This document shows positions 9,688 through 20,295 of a stretch of 64,000 nt of DNA, one piece after another. The notes beneath the pieces are model-generated. The model had not been told where the DNA came from. It was given only the letters and a program-made list of their open reading frames with translations, and did no database searches. Both the position numbers and the translations under genes were made by a program. Each line of letters starts with the position of its first letter. The first letter of the stretch is position 1. The DNA is from Enterobacter sp. ENT03 (GTDB lineage Bacteria > Pseudomonadota > Gammaproteobacteria > Enterobacterales > Enterobacteriaceae), in contig NZ_JAHUXA010000004.1 in assembly GCF_019218745.1 (NCBI RefSeq), positions 1 to 64,000 on the forward strand, written 5' to 3'.

Positions 9688-10401
9688 TCAACCCCCCAGA
9701 TAAGCGCTGCGTACGGCTTCGTTTGCCAGCAGCGCGTCGCCGGTATCTTCGAGCACCACATGACCGTTCTCCAGCACATAGCCGCGATCGGCGAGCTTCA
9801 GCGCCTGGTTGGCGTTCTGCTCGACCAGGAAGATGGTCATCCCTTCCTGACGCAGCTGTTCGATAGTGTCGAAGATTTGCTGGATAATAATCGGCGCAAG
9901 CCCCAGCGACGGCTCATCAAGCAGCAGCAGGCGCGGCTGGCTCATCAGCGCACGGCCAATCGCCAGCATCTGCTGTTCTCCGCCAGACATGGTGCCTGCG
10001 CGCTGGATCCGGCGCTCATACAGGCGCGGGAACAGTTCGTAGACGCGCTTGATGCGGCTCTGGAACTGGTCGCGGTCGGCAAAGAAGCCGCCCATCGCCA
10101 GGTTTTCATCCACCGTCATACGGGAAAACACACGACGGCCTTCCGGCACGATCGCCACGGCTTCCCGCATGATTTTCGCGGTCTGCCAGTCGGTAATATC
10201 TTTGCCGTCAAACACCACTCGCCCGCTGGTGGCGCGCGGATCGCCGCACAATGTTCCCAGTAGCGTGGTTTTACCCGCGCCGTTGGCGCCAATCAGCGTA
10301 ACGATTTCCCCCTGATTGATGGTCAGGCTCACCTCGTGCAGCGCCTGAATTTTGCCGTAGTGGGCACTTACTTTGTCAAAGGACAACATGACTTTTTCCA
10401 T
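9688..10401 (-). CDS. livF: Branched-chain amino-acid ABC transporter ATP-binding subunit LivF
   Basis: LivF is one of two ATPases of the LIV-I/LS importer for leucine, isoleucine and valine. The 237-residue protein matches E. coli in length. Walker A GANGAGKTT (about 38-46), signature MSGGEQQ and Walker B LLLLDEPSLGLAP are intact. MEKVMLSFDKVSAHYGKIQ at 10401 is the conserved start; it follows livG by one base. It is the last gene of livKHMGF. Confidence 0.96.
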   Translation of the reverse strand: MEKVMLSFDKVSAHYGKIQALHEVSLTINQGEIVTLIGANGAGKTTLLGTLCGDPRATSGRVVFDGKDITDWQTAKIMREAVAIVPEGRRVFSRMTVDENLAMGGFFADRDQFQSRIKRVYELFPRLYERRIQRAGTMSGGEQQMLAIGRALMSQPRLLLLDEPSLGLAPIIIQQIFDTIEQLRQEGMTIFLVEQNANQALKLADRGYVLENGHVVLEDTGDALLANEAVRSAYLGG

Positions 10402-10402
10402 C

Positions 10403-11170
10403 TTATGCCTCACCTAAATAGGCACGGATAACATCCGGGTTATGACGAATTTGCTCCGGCGTCCCGTTGGCCAGCGGCGTGCCCTGGTTCACCACGTAGA
10501 TGCGGTCGGAAATGCCCATCACCAGCTTCATGTCGTGTTCAATCAACAGGATGGTGGTGTTGTGATGATTACGCAGCTCGACGATCAGCTCGTCCAGCTC
10601 TTTGGTTTCTTTCGGGTTCAGACCGGCTGCCGGTTCATCAAGCATCAGGATCTCCGGCTGCGTCACCATGCAGCGGGCGATCTCCAGACGACGCTGATCG
10701 CCGTACGCCAGGTTGCTCGCCTGCCGGTTAGCGTGTGCTAACAAACCAATGCGGTCAAGCCAGGTGGCGGCGCGATCCAGGGCTTCACTTTGCGCACGAC
10801 GGAACGACGGCGTTTTCAGCAGACCGGAAAACAGCCCGGTTTTTAGCTGTTGATGCTGCGCCACCAGCAGGTTTTCGATCACCGTCATTTCACGGAACAG
10901 GCGCACGTGCTGGAAAGTTCGCACCACGCCCATTCGGGCGATCTGCTGGCCCGGCAGACCTTCCAGATGCTGTTCGCGCAGCATGATAGTGCCGCCGGTC
11001 GGCTTATAAAAACCGGTCAGGCAATTGAACACCGTGGTTTTACCCGCGCCATTCGGCCCAATCAGCGACACGATTTCCTGCGGATGCAGATCCAGCGAGA
11101 CGTTATTCACCGCCAGCAGACCGCCGAAGCGCATCATCAGGCCATTAACGGACAATAAAGGCTGACTCAT
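10403..11170 (-). CDS. livG: Branched-chain amino-acid ABC transporter ATP-binding subunit LivG
   Basis: LivG is the partner ATPase of LivF, 255 residues as in E. coli. Walker [10 protein letters not shown] (about 38-46) and Walker [17 protein letters not shown] are present, with the extended region between them typical of BCAA-type ATPases. The ATG overlaps the livM stop (11167-11170, ATGA), which indicates coupled translation. Confidence 0.96.
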   Translation of the reverse strand: MSQPLLSVNGLMMRFGGLLAVNNVSLDLHPQEIVSLIGPNGAGKTTVFNCLTGFYKPTGGTIMLREQHLEGLPGQQIARMGVVRTFQHVRLFREMTVIENLLVAQHQQLKTGLFSGLLKTPSFRRAQSEALDRAATWLDRIGLLAHANRQASNLAYGDQRRLEIARCMVTQPEILMLDEPAAGLNPKETKELDELIVELRNHHNTTILLIEHDMKLVMGISDRIYVVNQGTPLANGTPEQIRHNPDVIRAYLGEA

Positions 11171-12447
11171 GCCTGCTCTCCTTTCGCGGCTTCCCCGGTT
11201 TTCAGTTTCAGCTGTGGACGGGTCATGGGCAGCAGGCCCTGCGGACGCCAGATCATCATCAGCACCATCAGGCCACCGAGCATTAACATGCTGTATTCAT
11301 TGAAATCACGCATCAGTTCACGGGACACCACCAGCAGGATAGCCGCGAGGATCACCGCAAACTGCGACCCCATGCCGCCAAGTACCACAATCGCCAGCAC
11401 AAACGCGGATTCTGCAAAGGTGAAGGATTCCGGGCTGACAAAGCCCTGACGCGCGGCAAACAGCGTCCCGGCAAAGCCGGCAAACGCAGCGCTGATGGTG
11501 AACGCGGTCAGCTTGATGCGGGTCGGGTTCAGGCCCAGAGAACGACAGGCGATTTCATCCTCGCGCAGCGCTTCCCACGCACGACCCAGCGGCATACGCA
11601 GCAGGCGGTTGATGACAAACAGGCTCAGCACCACCAGCAGCAGCGCCACCAGATAGAGGAACACCACGCGGTCGCTCGGATCGTATTTCACGTTAAAGAA
11701 GTTGCTGAAGGTATCCCAGCCGCCTTCACGGGCAGAACGGCTGAACTCCAGACCAAACAGCGTCGGTTTCGGGATCTGGCTGATACCGTTCGGCCCGCCG
11801 GTCACTTCGGTGTTATTAAGCAGCAGAATACGCACAATTTCGCCGAAGCCGAGGGTAACAATCGCCAGATAGTCACCGCGCAGACGCAGCACCGGGAAGC
11901 CGAGCAGGAAGCCTGCCGCCGCCGAGACCAGCCCTGCCAGCGGCAGACAGGTCCAGAAGCCAAGGCCGTAATAGTGATTGAGCAGCGCGAAGGTGTACGC
12001 GCCAATGGCGTAGAAGCCGCCGTAGCCCAGCACCAGCAGACCGGACAGCCCCACCACCACGTTCAGCCCCAGACCAAGAATGATGTAAATCATGGTCAGG
12101 GTAGCGATGTCCACGGTGCCGCGCGACACCATAAACGGCCAGGCCACGGCCAGCACCAGCAATGCCAGCAGGAACAGTTTTTGTTTTACCGTGGAGCCAT
12201 CAATGGCTGGCAGCACGAATTTCGGCCCGGAAAGGCCTTTAATACTTTTCTGGAAAGCAGGGCGCAGCAGCTGGAAGAAAAAGACCACCGCAGTGCCAAC
12301 GAACACCCACTGCCAGCGAATATCCGCTGCGTGTCCGACCACCAGCCTGGTGCCATCCAGTTGCAGTTGCACGCCCATAAAGACGCCCGCGAGGATGAAG
12401 AACATCGCGGCCGACAGCAGCGCCATTGCAAAATGCATCGGTTTCAT
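11167..12447 (-). CDS. livM: Branched-chain amino-acid ABC transporter permease LivM
   Basis: LivM is an inner-membrane permease of LIV-I/LS, 426 residues (E. coli 425). It has an N-terminal extension with two hydrophobic segments (about 5-30 and 45-65), then the BPD_transp_2 core with the conserved [19 protein letters not shown] segment and the EAA-like [19 protein letters not shown] loop. Its start overlaps the livH stop (12444-12447). It pairs with LivH. Confidence 0.96.
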   Translation of the reverse strand: MKPMHFAMALLSAAMFFILAGVFMGVQLQLDGTRLVVGHAADIRWQWVFVGTAVVFFFQLLRPAFQKSIKGLSGPKFVLPAIDGSTVKQKLFLLALLVLAVAWPFMVSRGTVDIATLTMIYIILGLGLNVVVGLSGLLVLGYGGFYAIGAYTFALLNHYYGLGFWTCLPLAGLVSAAAGFLLGFPVLRLRGDYLAIVTLGFGEIVRILLLNNTEVTGGPNGISQIPKPTLFGLEFSRSAREGGWDTFSNFFNVKYDPSDRVVFLYLVALLLVVLSLFVINRLLRMPLGRAWEALREDEIACRSLGLNPTRIKLTAFTISAAFAGFAGTLFAARQGFVSPESFTFAESAFVLAIVVLGGMGSQFAVILAAILLVVSRELMRDFNEYSMLMLGGLMVLMMIWRPQGLLPMTRPQLKLKTGEAAKGEQA

Positions 12448-13370
12448 ACTTTCTCTACCTCCGGACGGCCGAGGATCCCGGTCGGCATCACCAGCAGTAC
12501 GCCAATCAGCAGCGCGAAGGACACCACGTCTTTATATTCCGTGCTCAGGTACGCCGAGGAGAGCGACTCCGCCACGCCCAGGATCAGGCCGCCAATCATC
12601 GCGCCCGGAATGCTGCCGATACCGCCCAGCACCGCCGCCGTGAAGGCTTTCATCCCCGCCATAAAGCCGATATACGGGTTAATTACGCCGTAGAACTGAC
12701 CGAGCAGGACGCCCGCCACCGCCGCCATCGCCGCACCGATCACAAAGGTCAGGGCGATCACGCGGTCGGTGTTGATGCCGAGCAGGCTCGCCATCTTCAG
12801 ATCTTCAGCGCAGGCGCGACAGGCGCGGCCCATGCGGGAGTAGCGAATAAAGAGCGTCAGCGCCAGCATGGCCACGAAGGTCACCACCCAGATCACCAGC
12901 TGCATGGTAGTGATAGAGGCAGAGAAGTTTTCACTGCTGCCCACTACCCACTGCCCGTTAAACAGGCTCGGCAACGCCACGTCGCGCGACCCTTCCGTCA
13001 GGCTGACGTAGTTTTGCAGGAAGATAGACATACCGATGGCGGAGATCAGCGCGATCAGGCGTTTGGAGCTGCGCACCGGGCGATAAGCCACCCGCTCGAT
13101 ACTCCAGCCGTAGGCGCTGGCAATCACAATCGCTCCGACAAAGCCAGCACCTACCAGCAGCCAGCTGCTGTCGATGCCCATCATCATCAGCGCGGCGATG
13201 ATCATAAAGGAGACATAGCTGCCGATCATATACACCTCGCCATGGGCGAAGTTGATCATGCCGATAATGCCGTAAACCATGGTGTAACCAATGGCGATAA
13301 GCGCGTAAGTGCTTCCCAGCGTAACGCCGTTAAACATTTGCTGCACGAAGTAGAGAAACTGCTCGGACAT
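12444..13370 (-). CDS. livH: Branched-chain amino-acid ABC transporter permease LivH
   Basis: LivH is the second permease, 308 residues as in E. coli, of the BPD_transp_2 type. It contains the family segments [20 protein letters not shown] (about 27-46) and [15 protein letters not shown] (cytoplasmic loop contacting the ATPases). It starts 47 bases after the livK stop, in the same transcription unit. Confidence 0.96.
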   Translation of the reverse strand: MSEQFLYFVQQMFNGVTLGSTYALIAIGYTMVYGIIGMINFAHGEVYMIGSYVSFMIIAALMMMGIDSSWLLVGAGFVGAIVIASAYGWSIERVAYRPVRSSKRLIALISAIGMSIFLQNYVSLTEGSRDVALPSLFNGQWVVGSSENFSASITTMQLVIWVVTFVAMLALTLFIRYSRMGRACRACAEDLKMASLLGINTDRVIALTFVIGAAMAAVAGVLLGQFYGVINPYIGFMAGMKAFTAAVLGGIGSIPGAMIGGLILGVAESLSSAYLSTEYKDVVSFALLIGVLLVMPTGILGRPEVEKV

Positions 13371-13417
13371 AGGGAAACCTTTTTATTCCCGCCCGACAGT
13401 GCCGGGCGGCGGGAGTA

Positions 13418-14527
13418 TTATTTGGCTACCGAGGATGAACCATCGGCGTGCCACTGGAAGACGCCAAATTCAAATCCCTTCAGATCGCCTTTCTCATCCC
13501 AGTTCAGCGGCCCAATCACGGTCTTAGCACCGTTTGCTTTTAAATCTTTTGCCAGCGCTAATGGCTCATCGCTGCCGGTGCGTTCCAGCGCGGTCGCCAG
13601 CGACTGCACAGCGGCATAGGTGATCCACACATATGGGCCAGACGGATCTTTCTTATCGGCCTTCAGCGCCGAAACGATAGCGCTGTTTGCCGGATCCTGG
13701 TCATAGCGTTTTGGCATCGTCACCAGCATGCCTTCGCCCGCGTCACCCGCGATATTCGACAGCGACGCATTGCCGACGCCTTCCGGCCCCATAAACTGCA
13801 CTTTCAGACCGTTAGCACGCGCCTGGCGCAGCATCTGCCCCATTTCCGGGTAGTAACCGCCGTAATAAACGAAATCGATATTTTCTTTTTGCAGGCGCGC
13901 GATCAGCGCAGAGAAATCTTTTTCACCGGCAGTAATGCCGTCAAAGAAGACCACATTGGCACCGCCTTTTTTGAGGCCGTCCTGCACCGAGCGCGCGAGG
14001 CCTTCACCGTATTGCTGCTTGTCATGAATAATGGCGATACGCTGCGGCTTTACCTTTTCCAGAATGTATTTTGCGGCAGTCGGTCCCTGGGAGGAGTCCA
14101 GCCCGGCAGTGCGCATAATGTGCTGATAGCCGCGCTGCGTCAGTTCAGGGTTGGTCGCGCCAGGCGAAATCATCAGGATGCCTTCGTCTTCGTAAATATC
14201 AGACGCTGGCTGAGTGGATGATGAGCAGAGGTGACCAATTACGTACTGAATACCGTCATTAACGATTTTGTTGGCCACCGCCACGGCTTGTTTTGGATCG
14301 CAGGCGTCGTCATATTCCACCGCGACCAGCTTGTCGCCCTTAATACCGCCTTTGGCATTAATATCTTTGATGGCCTGACGGGCACCGTTGAATTCCATAT
14401 CGCCCCACTGGGCAACCGGACCGGACATCGCCCCGACCACCGCCACCTTAATATCGGCAGCAGTAGCGGTTTGCGACATCGCCAGTGCGATCAACCCCGC
14501 GATCAACGTCTTCGCGTTCCTGTTCAT
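13418..14527 (-). CDS. livK: Leucine-specific periplasmic binding protein
   Basis: LivK delivers leucine to LivHM. The 369-residue protein has a signal peptide (residues 1-23, ending TATA) and the mature start [40 protein letters not shown] and [20 protein letters not shown] are shared with LivJ further upstream, so the two arose by duplication. It has Trp where LivJ has Tyr in PVAQ(W/Y)GD, the expected difference between leucine-specific and LIV proteins in E. coli. It is the first gene of livKHMGF. Confidence 0.95.
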   Translation of the reverse strand: MNRNAKTLIAGLIALAMSQTATAADIKVAVVGAMSGPVAQWGDMEFNGARQAIKDINAKGGIKGDKLVAVEYDDACDPKQAVAVANKIVNDGIQYVIGHLCSSSTQPASDIYEDEGILMISPGATNPELTQRGYQHIMRTAGLDSSQGPTAAKYILEKVKPQRIAIIHDKQQYGEGLARSVQDGLKKGGANVVFFDGITAGEKDFSALIARLQKENIDFVYYGGYYPEMGQMLRQARANGLKVQFMGPEGVGNASLSNIAGDAGEGMLVTMPKRYDQDPANSAIVSALKADKKDPSGPYVWITYAAVQSLATALERTGSDEPLALAKDLKANGAKTVIGPLNWDEKGDLKGFEFGVFQWHADGSSSVAK

Positions 14528-15008
14528 ACCTGAAAATCCCCATTCGTGATGTCGTGTTTACACGTCTGGCTACCGGCGAAGGGGTGCTTCGCGGCAGCTC
14601 ATAATAATTGTGTATAAAATTGGTCTGGTAGTGGTTAAAAATAACGCTGGTGATTTAATGCACAATGCTATTTTTACCTGTGCCTTTAATGGTTTAGCGT
14701 AGTTTTTTACTGAAAACCACACTAAATTCCCTATTTTTCAGGCGATTAAGAACAGATAATATTCTGTATTTATCCAGAGATAAACAAAAAAAGCGCCATT
14801 ACCAGCATAAAATAACGGCACAATGAGCGGAATAAAACACTACCTTTCAGGGTTAAATACTGCTTATTTTTCGATCCCTGACGTTTAAAACTGCTCTGGC
14901 GGCTGTGTCAGAAGTAATCGCCTGATGAATGGAAATAAAAAGGGAAAGCGCCTGAGGACGAAAATTGAGTACACTGCACCCTCACTTGACGTTCTGGACC
15001 CGCAGTAA
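14528..15008. other. 481-base divergent intergenic region, livK and panM promoters
   Basis: No coding region is seen. It is much richer in A and T than its neighbours and holds the livK leader (ATGGGGATTTTCAGGT just before the start, shared with livJ). In E. coli this interval carries Lrp-controlled liv signals; no individual site was assigned with confidence. A long AT-rich stretch (14605-14850) could bind Lrp or H-NS (inference). Confidence 0.5.
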
Positions 15009-15392
15009 ATGAAACTGACCATCATCCGTCTGAACACATTCAGCGAACAGGATCATATCGATTTAGGCAAAATCTGGCCGGAGTACTCGCCGGAGTCGTT
15101 AGCGGTTGACGACAACCATTGCATCTACGCCGCCCGGTTTAACGATCGCCTGCTGGCCGCGGTGCGCGTGACATTAAGCGGCAAAGACGGGGCGTTGGAT
15201 TCGCTGCGCGTACGCGACGTCACCCGCCGCCGTGGCGTGGGCAAGTATTTGCTTGAGGAAGTGCTGCGCGCGCATCCGGAGATTAGCGTCTGGTGGATGT
15301 CAGATATTGCAGTCGAAGATAAAACGGTGATGGATGCGTTTATGCAGTCGGCAGGTTTCAGCGCCCGCGCGGACGGCTGGCAGAAGCGATAA
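15009..15392 (+). CDS. panM: PanD regulatory/maturation factor, GNAT fold
   Basis: PanM (formerly YhhK) triggers self-cleavage of aspartate decarboxylase proenzyme PanD and links it to coenzyme A levels. This 127-residue protein matches E. coli PanM throughout, with IWPEYSPESL, the acyl-CoA-binding segment VRDVTRRRGVGKYLLEEVL (about 71-89) and WWMSDIAVED. The ribosome site is weak (CAGT before the ATG), as fits a low-level regulator. It is a single gene between livK and livJ, as in E. coli. Confidence 0.93.
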   Translation: MKLTIIRLNTFSEQDHIDLGKIWPEYSPESLAVDDNHCIYAARFNDRLLAAVRVTLSGKDGALDSLRVRDVTRRRGVGKYLLEEVLRAHPEISVWWMSDIAVEDKTVMDAFMQSAGFSARADGWQKR

Positions 15393-15394
15393 AT

Positions 15395-15441
15395 CCCCTC
15401 ACCCCGGCCCTCTCCCGGTGGAGAGGGCTAGCGCGAGGGGG
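15395..15441. repeat. Palindromic intergenic repeat between panM and livJ
   Basis: CCCTCACCCCGGCCCTCTCC is followed by its imperfect complement GGAGAGGGCTAGCGCGAGGG, forming a long hairpin between the convergent ends of panM and livJ. It may act as a bidirectional terminator. Related copies or halves occur at 200-222, 26535-26560 and 41559-41580. Confidence 0.65.
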
Positions 15442-15448
15442 AAACAAA

Positions 15449-16552
15449 TTATTTCGCGTCGGTCGCGGTACCGTTTGCATGCCAGGTGAACACGCCGAAC
15501 TCGAAGCCTTTCAGGTCGCCCTTCTCATCCCAGCTCAGTGGACCCATGACGGTTTCCACGGTGTTGGCTTTCAGGTATTTGGCGATTTCGGCCGGATCGT
15601 CTGACTGCTCCAGACCCGCTTTCAGGGATTGCAGCGCCGCGTAGGTCGTCCATACGAATGCCCCGCTCGGATCCTGTTTCTTCGCTTTGATCGCGTCAAC
15701 AATCGGTTTGTTCACCGGCAGCTGATCGTAGTTCTTCGGCTTGGTAACCAGCATACCTTCGGCAGATTCACCAGCGATGTTAGACAGCGAGACGTTCGCC
15801 ACACCTTCCGGGCCCATGAACTGGGTTTTCAGACCGGCAGCTCGCGCCTGACGCAGCATCTGACCCATTTCCGGGTGGTAGCCACCGTAATAAACGAAGT
15901 CGATATTCTCTTTCTTCAGACGCGCCACCAGCGTGGAGAAGTCTTTCTCGCCTGCGGTCAGACCGTCGAAGAACACCACATTAGCGTTGCCTTTTTTCAG
16001 GTTTTCCTGCACGGCACGCGCCAGGCCTTCACCGTATTGCTGTTTGTCATGAATGATGGCGATACGCTGCGGCTTCACTTTTTCGAGGATGTATTTTGCC
16101 GCGGTCGGGCCCTGATCCGAGTCCAGCCCCGTGGTGCGCAGCAGCAGTTTATAGCCGCGTGCCGTCAGCTCCGGCGCGGTGGCGGCCGGGGTGATCATCA
16201 GAATGCCTTCGTCTTCATAAATGTCAGACGCCGGCTGGGTAGAGGAGGAGCACAGGTGGCCGATAACATATTTGATACCGTCGTTAACCACTTTGTTGGC
16301 AACCGCAACGGCTTGTTTCGGGTCACAGGCATCGTCGTACTGCACCGCAACCAGCTTGTCACCTTTGATGCCGCCTTTGGCGTTGATGTCTTCGATCGCC
16401 TGTTTCGCGCCGGTGAATTCCTGATCGCCATACTGCGCTACCGGGCCAGACATCGCGCCCACAACCGCAACTTTAATATCTTTCGCGAATGCTACGTTGC
16501 TCATGGCCAGCGCGATACATCCTGCCAGTAACGCTTTACCCTTCATTTTCAT
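15449..16552 (-). CDS. livJ: Leucine/isoleucine/valine-binding protein
   Basis: LivJ is the broad-specificity periplasmic receptor for the LivHMGF transporter. The 367-residue protein equals E. coli LivJ in length. It has signal peptide [20 protein letters not shown] ending AFA, then [20 protein letters not shown]. The start at 16552 aligns with E. coli and has GGGGA eight bases upstream; longer in-frame readings run into AT-rich promoter sequence. The leader ATGGGGATT(C/T)TCAGG is shared with livK. It is a single-gene unit convergent with panM. Confidence 0.95.
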   Translation of the reverse strand: MKMKGKALLAGCIALAMSNVAFAKDIKVAVVGAMSGPVAQYGDQEFTGAKQAIEDINAKGGIKGDKLVAVQYDDACDPKQAVAVANKVVNDGIKYVIGHLCSSSTQPASDIYEDEGILMITPAATAPELTARGYKLLLRTTGLDSDQGPTAAKYILEKVKPQRIAIIHDKQQYGEGLARAVQENLKKGNANVVFFDGLTAGEKDFSTLVARLKKENIDFVYYGGYHPEMGQMLRQARAAGLKTQFMGPEGVANVSLSNIAGESAEGMLVTKPKNYDQLPVNKPIVDAIKAKKQDPSGAFVWTTYAALQSLKAGLEQSDDPAEIAKYLKANTVETVMGPLSWDEKGDLKGFEFGVFTWHANGTATDAK

Positions 16553-16697
16553 CCTGAGAATCCCCATTATTGTGGTTATTACATTCGTTGTGATGTTGTT
16601 GTTCAGCACTTTATTTCATTTATTGGTCGGCTGCTCGTGCTTTAACAGCATACTCTGCTAAAACATACCCCATTTTTCAGAATATGTAACAACTTTT

Positions 16698-17963
16698 TTA
16701 CCGGGTTAGCGACGCGTGAATAATATCCAGCGCCTGTCGGAACTGTGCTTCTGGAATGGTCAGGGGATAGAGGAAACGGATGACGTTACCGTACACGCCA
16801 CAGTTAAGCAGCAGCAGTCCGGCCTCCAGCGCCCGCGCCTGTACCTGGCGGGTAAACTCCGGCGATGGCTCGCCGCTGTGCGGATCGGCGAACTCCACGG
16901 CCACCATCGAACCCAGCGCGCGGATCCCGGCAATCTGCGGGCAATCGGCCCGGGCTTTCTCGAGCACTTCCACCAGATGCTGACCGAGATGCGCGGCGCG
17001 CTGGCAGAGGTTTTCTTCGTCGATCACTTCCAGTACCGCCAGCGCCGCCGCCACTGCCAGCGGGTTACCGGCATAAGTACCGCCCAGCCCGCCAGGCGCC
17101 GGGGCATCCATCACCTCTGCGCGTCCGGAGACTGCCGACAACGGTAGCCCACCGGCGAGGCTTTTCGCCATGGTGATGAGATCGGGTTTTACGCTGAAAT
17201 GTTCCATGGCAAAAAGTTTGCCGGTACGGGCAAAGCCGGTCTGCACTTCATCGGCGATCAGCAGAATGCCGTGGGTATCGCACAGGGCGCGCAGCCCCTG
17301 CATAAAATCATCCGGCGCGATGACAAATCCGCCCTCGCCCTGCACCGGCTCCAGCACGATAGCTGCCACCTGATCCGGCGCGATGTCTGCTTTGAAAATG
17401 CGCTCAAGGCTGTTCAGCGCATCGGCGGTACTCACGCCATGCAACGCATTGGGATACTGAGCGTGGAACACCGAGCCGGGAAAGGGGCCGAAGCCGATTT
17501 TGTAGGGTGCGACTTTGCCGGTCAGCGCCATCGTCATATAGGTACGGCCATGAAAACCGCCGCCAAAGGTGATGAGGCCGGGTCTGCGGGTATAAGCACG
17601 GGCGATTTTCACGGCGTTTTCCACCGCTTCGGCACCGGTCGAGAAGAAGGCGGTTTTGGCAGGCCCGGCGACCGGCACGCGTGCGTTGATCTTTTCCGCC
17701 AGCGCCACATAACTTTCATACGGCACGATCTGGTAGGCGGTATGGGTAAAGGCATGCAGCTGTTTTTCCACGGCGGCTATCACTTTGGGATGGCGATGCC
17801 CGGTATTCAGCACGGCGATGCCGGCAGCAAAGTCGATCACCTCGTTGCCTTCCACGTCCCACAACGTGGCGTTTTCCGCTTTATCTGCATAAAAATTACA
17901 CATCACGCCGATGCCACGCGGTGTGGCTTGTAAGCGCCTTTCGTTTAGTTCGTTATTTTTCAC
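16698..17963 (-). CDS. 4-aminobutyrate aminotransferase, PuuE/GabT type
   Basis: This PLP-dependent class III aminotransferase has 421 residues, the same as E. coli PuuE, which it resembles closely. Shared segments include TPRGIGVMCNFYAD, FAAGIAVLNTGHRHP, AYKIGFGPFPGS-like VAPYKIGFGPFPGS, EPVQGEGGF, IADEVQTGFARTGK and TMAKSLAGGLPLS, where the Lys binds PLP. It would convert 4-aminobutyrate and 2-oxoglutarate to succinate semialdehyde and glutamate. A GTG start at 17963 is chosen because AGGGGG precedes it and the protein then aligns with PuuE; an upstream ATG has no ribosome site. No puu or gab partner gene is nearby. Specificity (PuuE or GabT) is not settled. The gene is absent between livJ and rpoH in E. 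coli. Confidence 0.85.
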   Translation of the reverse strand: MKNNELNERRLQATPRGIGVMCNFYADKAENATLWDVEGNEVIDFAAGIAVLNTGHRHPKVIAAVEKQLHAFTHTAYQIVPYESYVALAEKINARVPVAGPAKTAFFSTGAEAVENAVKIARAYTRRPGLITFGGGFHGRTYMTMALTGKVAPYKIGFGPFPGSVFHAQYPNALHGVSTADALNSLERIFKADIAPDQVAAIVLEPVQGEGGFVIAPDDFMQGLRALCDTHGILLIADEVQTGFARTGKLFAMEHFSVKPDLITMAKSLAGGLPLSAVSGRAEVMDAPAPGGLGGTYAGNPLAVAAALAVLEVIDEENLCQRAAHLGQHLVEVLEKARADCPQIAGIRALGSMVAVEFADPHSGEPSPEFTRQVQARALEAGLLLLNCGVYGNVIRFLYPLTIPEAQFRQALDIIHASLTR

Positions 17964-18049
17964 CCTGTCCCCCTGAGATGCCATTGTTTACATAGTGCGC
18001 ATCTGTAAGTGTTTGCCACAGGATAAGAAATCGCCAGAGCAGGCGTAAA

Positions 18050-18086
18050 AAAACAAAACCCCCGGATTTTCATCCAGGGGTTTTTG
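18050..18086 (-). terminator. Rho-independent terminator of rpoH
   Basis: The minus strand reads CCCCTGGATGAAAATCCGGGG followed by GTTTTGTTTTTTT. It is a GC-rich stem with a T-rich tail, about 35 bases after the rpoH stop. Confidence 0.85.
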
Positions 18087-18118
18087 GCGTGACACCGCAG
18101 AAAACGGTGCAGCGAAGA

Positions 18119-18973
18119 TTATGCTTCGATGGCGATACGCAGCTTTTTCATGGCGTTCTTTTCCAGCTGGCGCACACGCTCAGCGGAAACACCATAGCGG
18201 TCAGCCAGCTCCTGCAGGGTGGACTTGTTATCTTCGTCCAGCCAGCGGGCGCGAATGATTGCCTGGCTACGTTCGTCCAGACCCTGCATCGCATCGGTCA
18301 GTTTGTTGGCAGCCTGTTCTTCCCAGTTATCATCTTCAATGCCATCGGCAAAGTTAGAGGTTTTATCCTGGAGATACAGTACCGGCGCCATCGGATGGCT
18401 GTCGGACTCATCGTCCGGCGACAGGTCAAACGTCATGTCCTGTGCAGCCATACGCGATTCCATCTCACGCACGTCTTTGCTGGAAACGCCCAGCTCACGA
18501 GCCACCATTTCCACTTCGTCCTGGTTAAACCAGCCCAGACGCTGCTTGGTTTTACGCAGGTTAAAGAACAGCTTACGCTGTGCTTTAGTGGTGGCGACTT
18601 TCACAATACGCCAGTTACGCAGCACGTATTCGTGAATTTCGGCTTTGATCCAGTGCACGGCGAAAGAGACCAGACGCACACCCACTTCTGGATTGAAGCG
18701 GCGCACGGCTTTCATCAGGCCAATGTTACCTTCCTGAATCAGGTCAGCCTGCGGAAGGCCATAGCCCGAGTAGTTACGAGCAATATGAACAACAAAGCGC
18801 AGGTGCGACAGGATCAGCGTTTTAGCTGCTTCCAGTGAACCCTGGTAATGCAGCTTTTCAGCAAGCTCCCGCTCTTCATCAGCCGTCAACATCGGCCATG
18901 CGTTCGCAGCCCGGATATAAGACTCCAGGTTACCAACAGGGGCTAAAGCTAAAGTTTGCATTTCTTTGGTCAT
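18119..18973 (-). CDS. rpoH: Heat-shock RNA polymerase sigma factor sigma-32
   Basis: RpoH directs RNA polymerase to heat-shock promoters. The 284-residue protein has the same length as E. coli RpoH. Region 2 is [20 protein letters not shown]...[16 protein letters not shown] (about 52-96), the RpoH-box is [10 protein letters not shown] (about 131-140), and the region 4 helix-turn-helix is [20 protein letters not shown] near the C-terminus. In E. coli the 5' part of the mRNA folds as a temperature-sensing structure and Lon/FtsH act on the protein; the high coding identity suggests the same here. It lies downstream of ftsYEX in the same orientation, with its own promoter region. Confidence 0.98.
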   Translation of the reverse strand: MTKEMQTLALAPVGNLESYIRAANAWPMLTADEERELAEKLHYQGSLEAAKTLILSHLRFVVHIARNYSGYGLPQADLIQEGNIGLMKAVRRFNPEVGVRLVSFAVHWIKAEIHEYVLRNWRIVKVATTKAQRKLFFNLRKTKQRLGWFNQDEVEMVARELGVSSKDVREMESRMAAQDMTFDLSPDDESDSHPMAPVLYLQDKTSNFADGIEDDNWEEQAANKLTDAMQGLDERSQAIIRARWLDEDNKSTLQELADRYGVSAERVRQLEKNAMKKLRIAIEA

Positions 18974-19239
18974 TCAAATCCTCTCAATGTACTTCTTACT
19001 GGCGGCGGATTGTCCCCTTCAGGCAACAAACATGCCAGCGTTTGTGAGCAACGAGAATATCATCCACACTTTTATCAGACAGTGATTTTATCCACAAGTT
19101 CCCTGCAACGCTGTGAATAAATTACGCACAAATTGTGACATAACGATGATAAAACCTGCGCAGAGAAAAGAGAAATCAGGGGTGCTTTCCCTGCTGACAG
19201 ACATCCGATGCAGCAGGGAAAGAGTATATCAGAGAATTT
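18974..19239. promoter_or_regulatory. rpoH promoter region, with 12-base inverted repeat
   Basis: This 266-base non-coding interval lies between the ftsX stop and rpoH. CTTTCCCTGCTG (19185-19196) and CAGCAGGGAAAG (19211-19222) are perfect inverted arms with a 14-base loop, just after the ftsX stop on the minus strand. No T-run follows, so it may end or stabilise the ftsYEX mRNA rather than form a classical terminator. In E. coli several rpoH promoters (sigma-70, sigma-E) lie here; individual elements were not assigned. Confidence 0.6.
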
Positions 19240-20295
19240 TTAGTCGGGGGTAAAGTGACGTAAATGTTGCACGGTTGCCAGCCACGCGGCCAGCCAGCCA
19301 ATCATCGAACACACCAGCAATAGCAACAAACACTCATCAAACGACAGGCCGCTTAACTCAAACTGGGTGCCGAAAATCTTCGCCACGTCTGTCACCGCCG
19401 ATGACAGACGCATCACCAGAATTTCAGACAAGATCAGCGACAGGAATGCGCCGCTAAAACCGAGCAGTGCACCGCCGTAGAGGAACGGACGCAGGATAAA
19501 GCCATCCGTTGCGCCAATCAGTTTCTGTACGTTAATGCTGTCGCGACGGGAGAAAATGCTCAGCCGTACACTGTTACCAATGACGAGGAACACCGCTGCC
19601 ACCATCAGGATGCCGATCATTACCGACACGCGCCCCACCAGCCCGGTCAGCGCCGCCAGACGGGCAAACCAGCTGTCGTCCATCCGTACCTCATCAATAC
19701 CATTGATGCGGGTGATACGGTCGCGCAGGGTGTTGAGCGATTCGGTATTCTGGAAGTCGATCTTCGGTACCACCACCGCCACGGCGGGCAGCGGGTTCTC
19801 TTCCAGCATATCGAGCGCCCCGCCAAAGCCTGACCAGTTGCGGAATTCGCCCAGCGCATCCTCGCGTGAAAGATAATTTACCTTTTCGACGCCCTGTTCC
19901 GCCTGTAACTGCCCGACCACCTGCTGCGCGGCACCGTCATCCAGCGCTTTATCGAAGTAGACGGTAATTTGCGGCGACGGATAATACTGTGAAGATGCCT
20001 GGTGCACGTTTTTGTACACCATATAGCAGACGCTCGGCAGCGTCAGGGAGATGGCAATAACCATCACCGTCAGCAGGGTCGCCAGCGGTTTGCTTTTCAG
20101 ATCCTGCACCGCGCCCTGCCAGGCGTAGCGCATCTGTTCGTTAAAGACGTTGGTTTTGCGTGAACCGGGTTTCGGCGGCGTTTTGCTGCGGCCGGACGCG
20201 CCGCGGTTGCCGCCGCTGCCCTGCCCCGGTTTACGGAAACGGTCCAGTTTATTACCGAACTGGCGGATTTGATTCACTGCGTCGCGTTTATTCAC
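19240..20295 (-). CDS. ftsX: Cell-division ABC complex membrane subunit FtsX
   Basis: FtsX with FtsE forms a septal ABC-type complex that activates peptidoglycan amidases through EnvC. The 351-residue protein (E. coli 352) has a long basic cytoplasmic N-terminus (residues 1-70) and a membrane segment near 78-98. A periplasmic domain holding [17 protein letters not shown] follows, then three more hydrophobic segments at about 230-250, 275-300 and 325-345. The start overlaps ftsE by eight bases. It is the last gene of ftsYEX. Confidence 0.96.
   Translation of the reverse strand: MNKRDAVNQIRQFGNKLDRFRKPGQGSGGNRGASGRSKTPPKPGSRKTNVFNEQMRYAWQGAVQDLKSKPLATLLTVMVIAISLTLPSVCYMVYKNVHQASSQYYPSPQITVYFDKALDDGAAQQVVGQLQAEQGVEKVNYLSREDALGEFRNWSGFGGALDMLEENPLPAVAVVVPKIDFQNTESLNTLRDRITRINGIDEVRMDDSWFARLAALTGLVGRVSVMIGILMVAAVFLVIGNSVRLSIFSRRDSINVQKLIGATDGFILRPFLYGGALLGFSGAFLSLILSEILVMRLSSAVTDVAKIFGTQFELSGLSFDECLLLLLVCSMIGWLAAWLATVQHLRHFTPD

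Noticed and set aside
12426-13619. A 397-codon plus-strand open frame opposite livH
   Set aside because: It is a shadow of livH and its neighbours, with His/Gln-rich composition and no ribosome site or family resemblance.
15629-16531. A 300-codon plus-strand frame opposite livJ
   Set aside because: Shadow frame; livJ is conserved end to end and the opposite product shows no domain.
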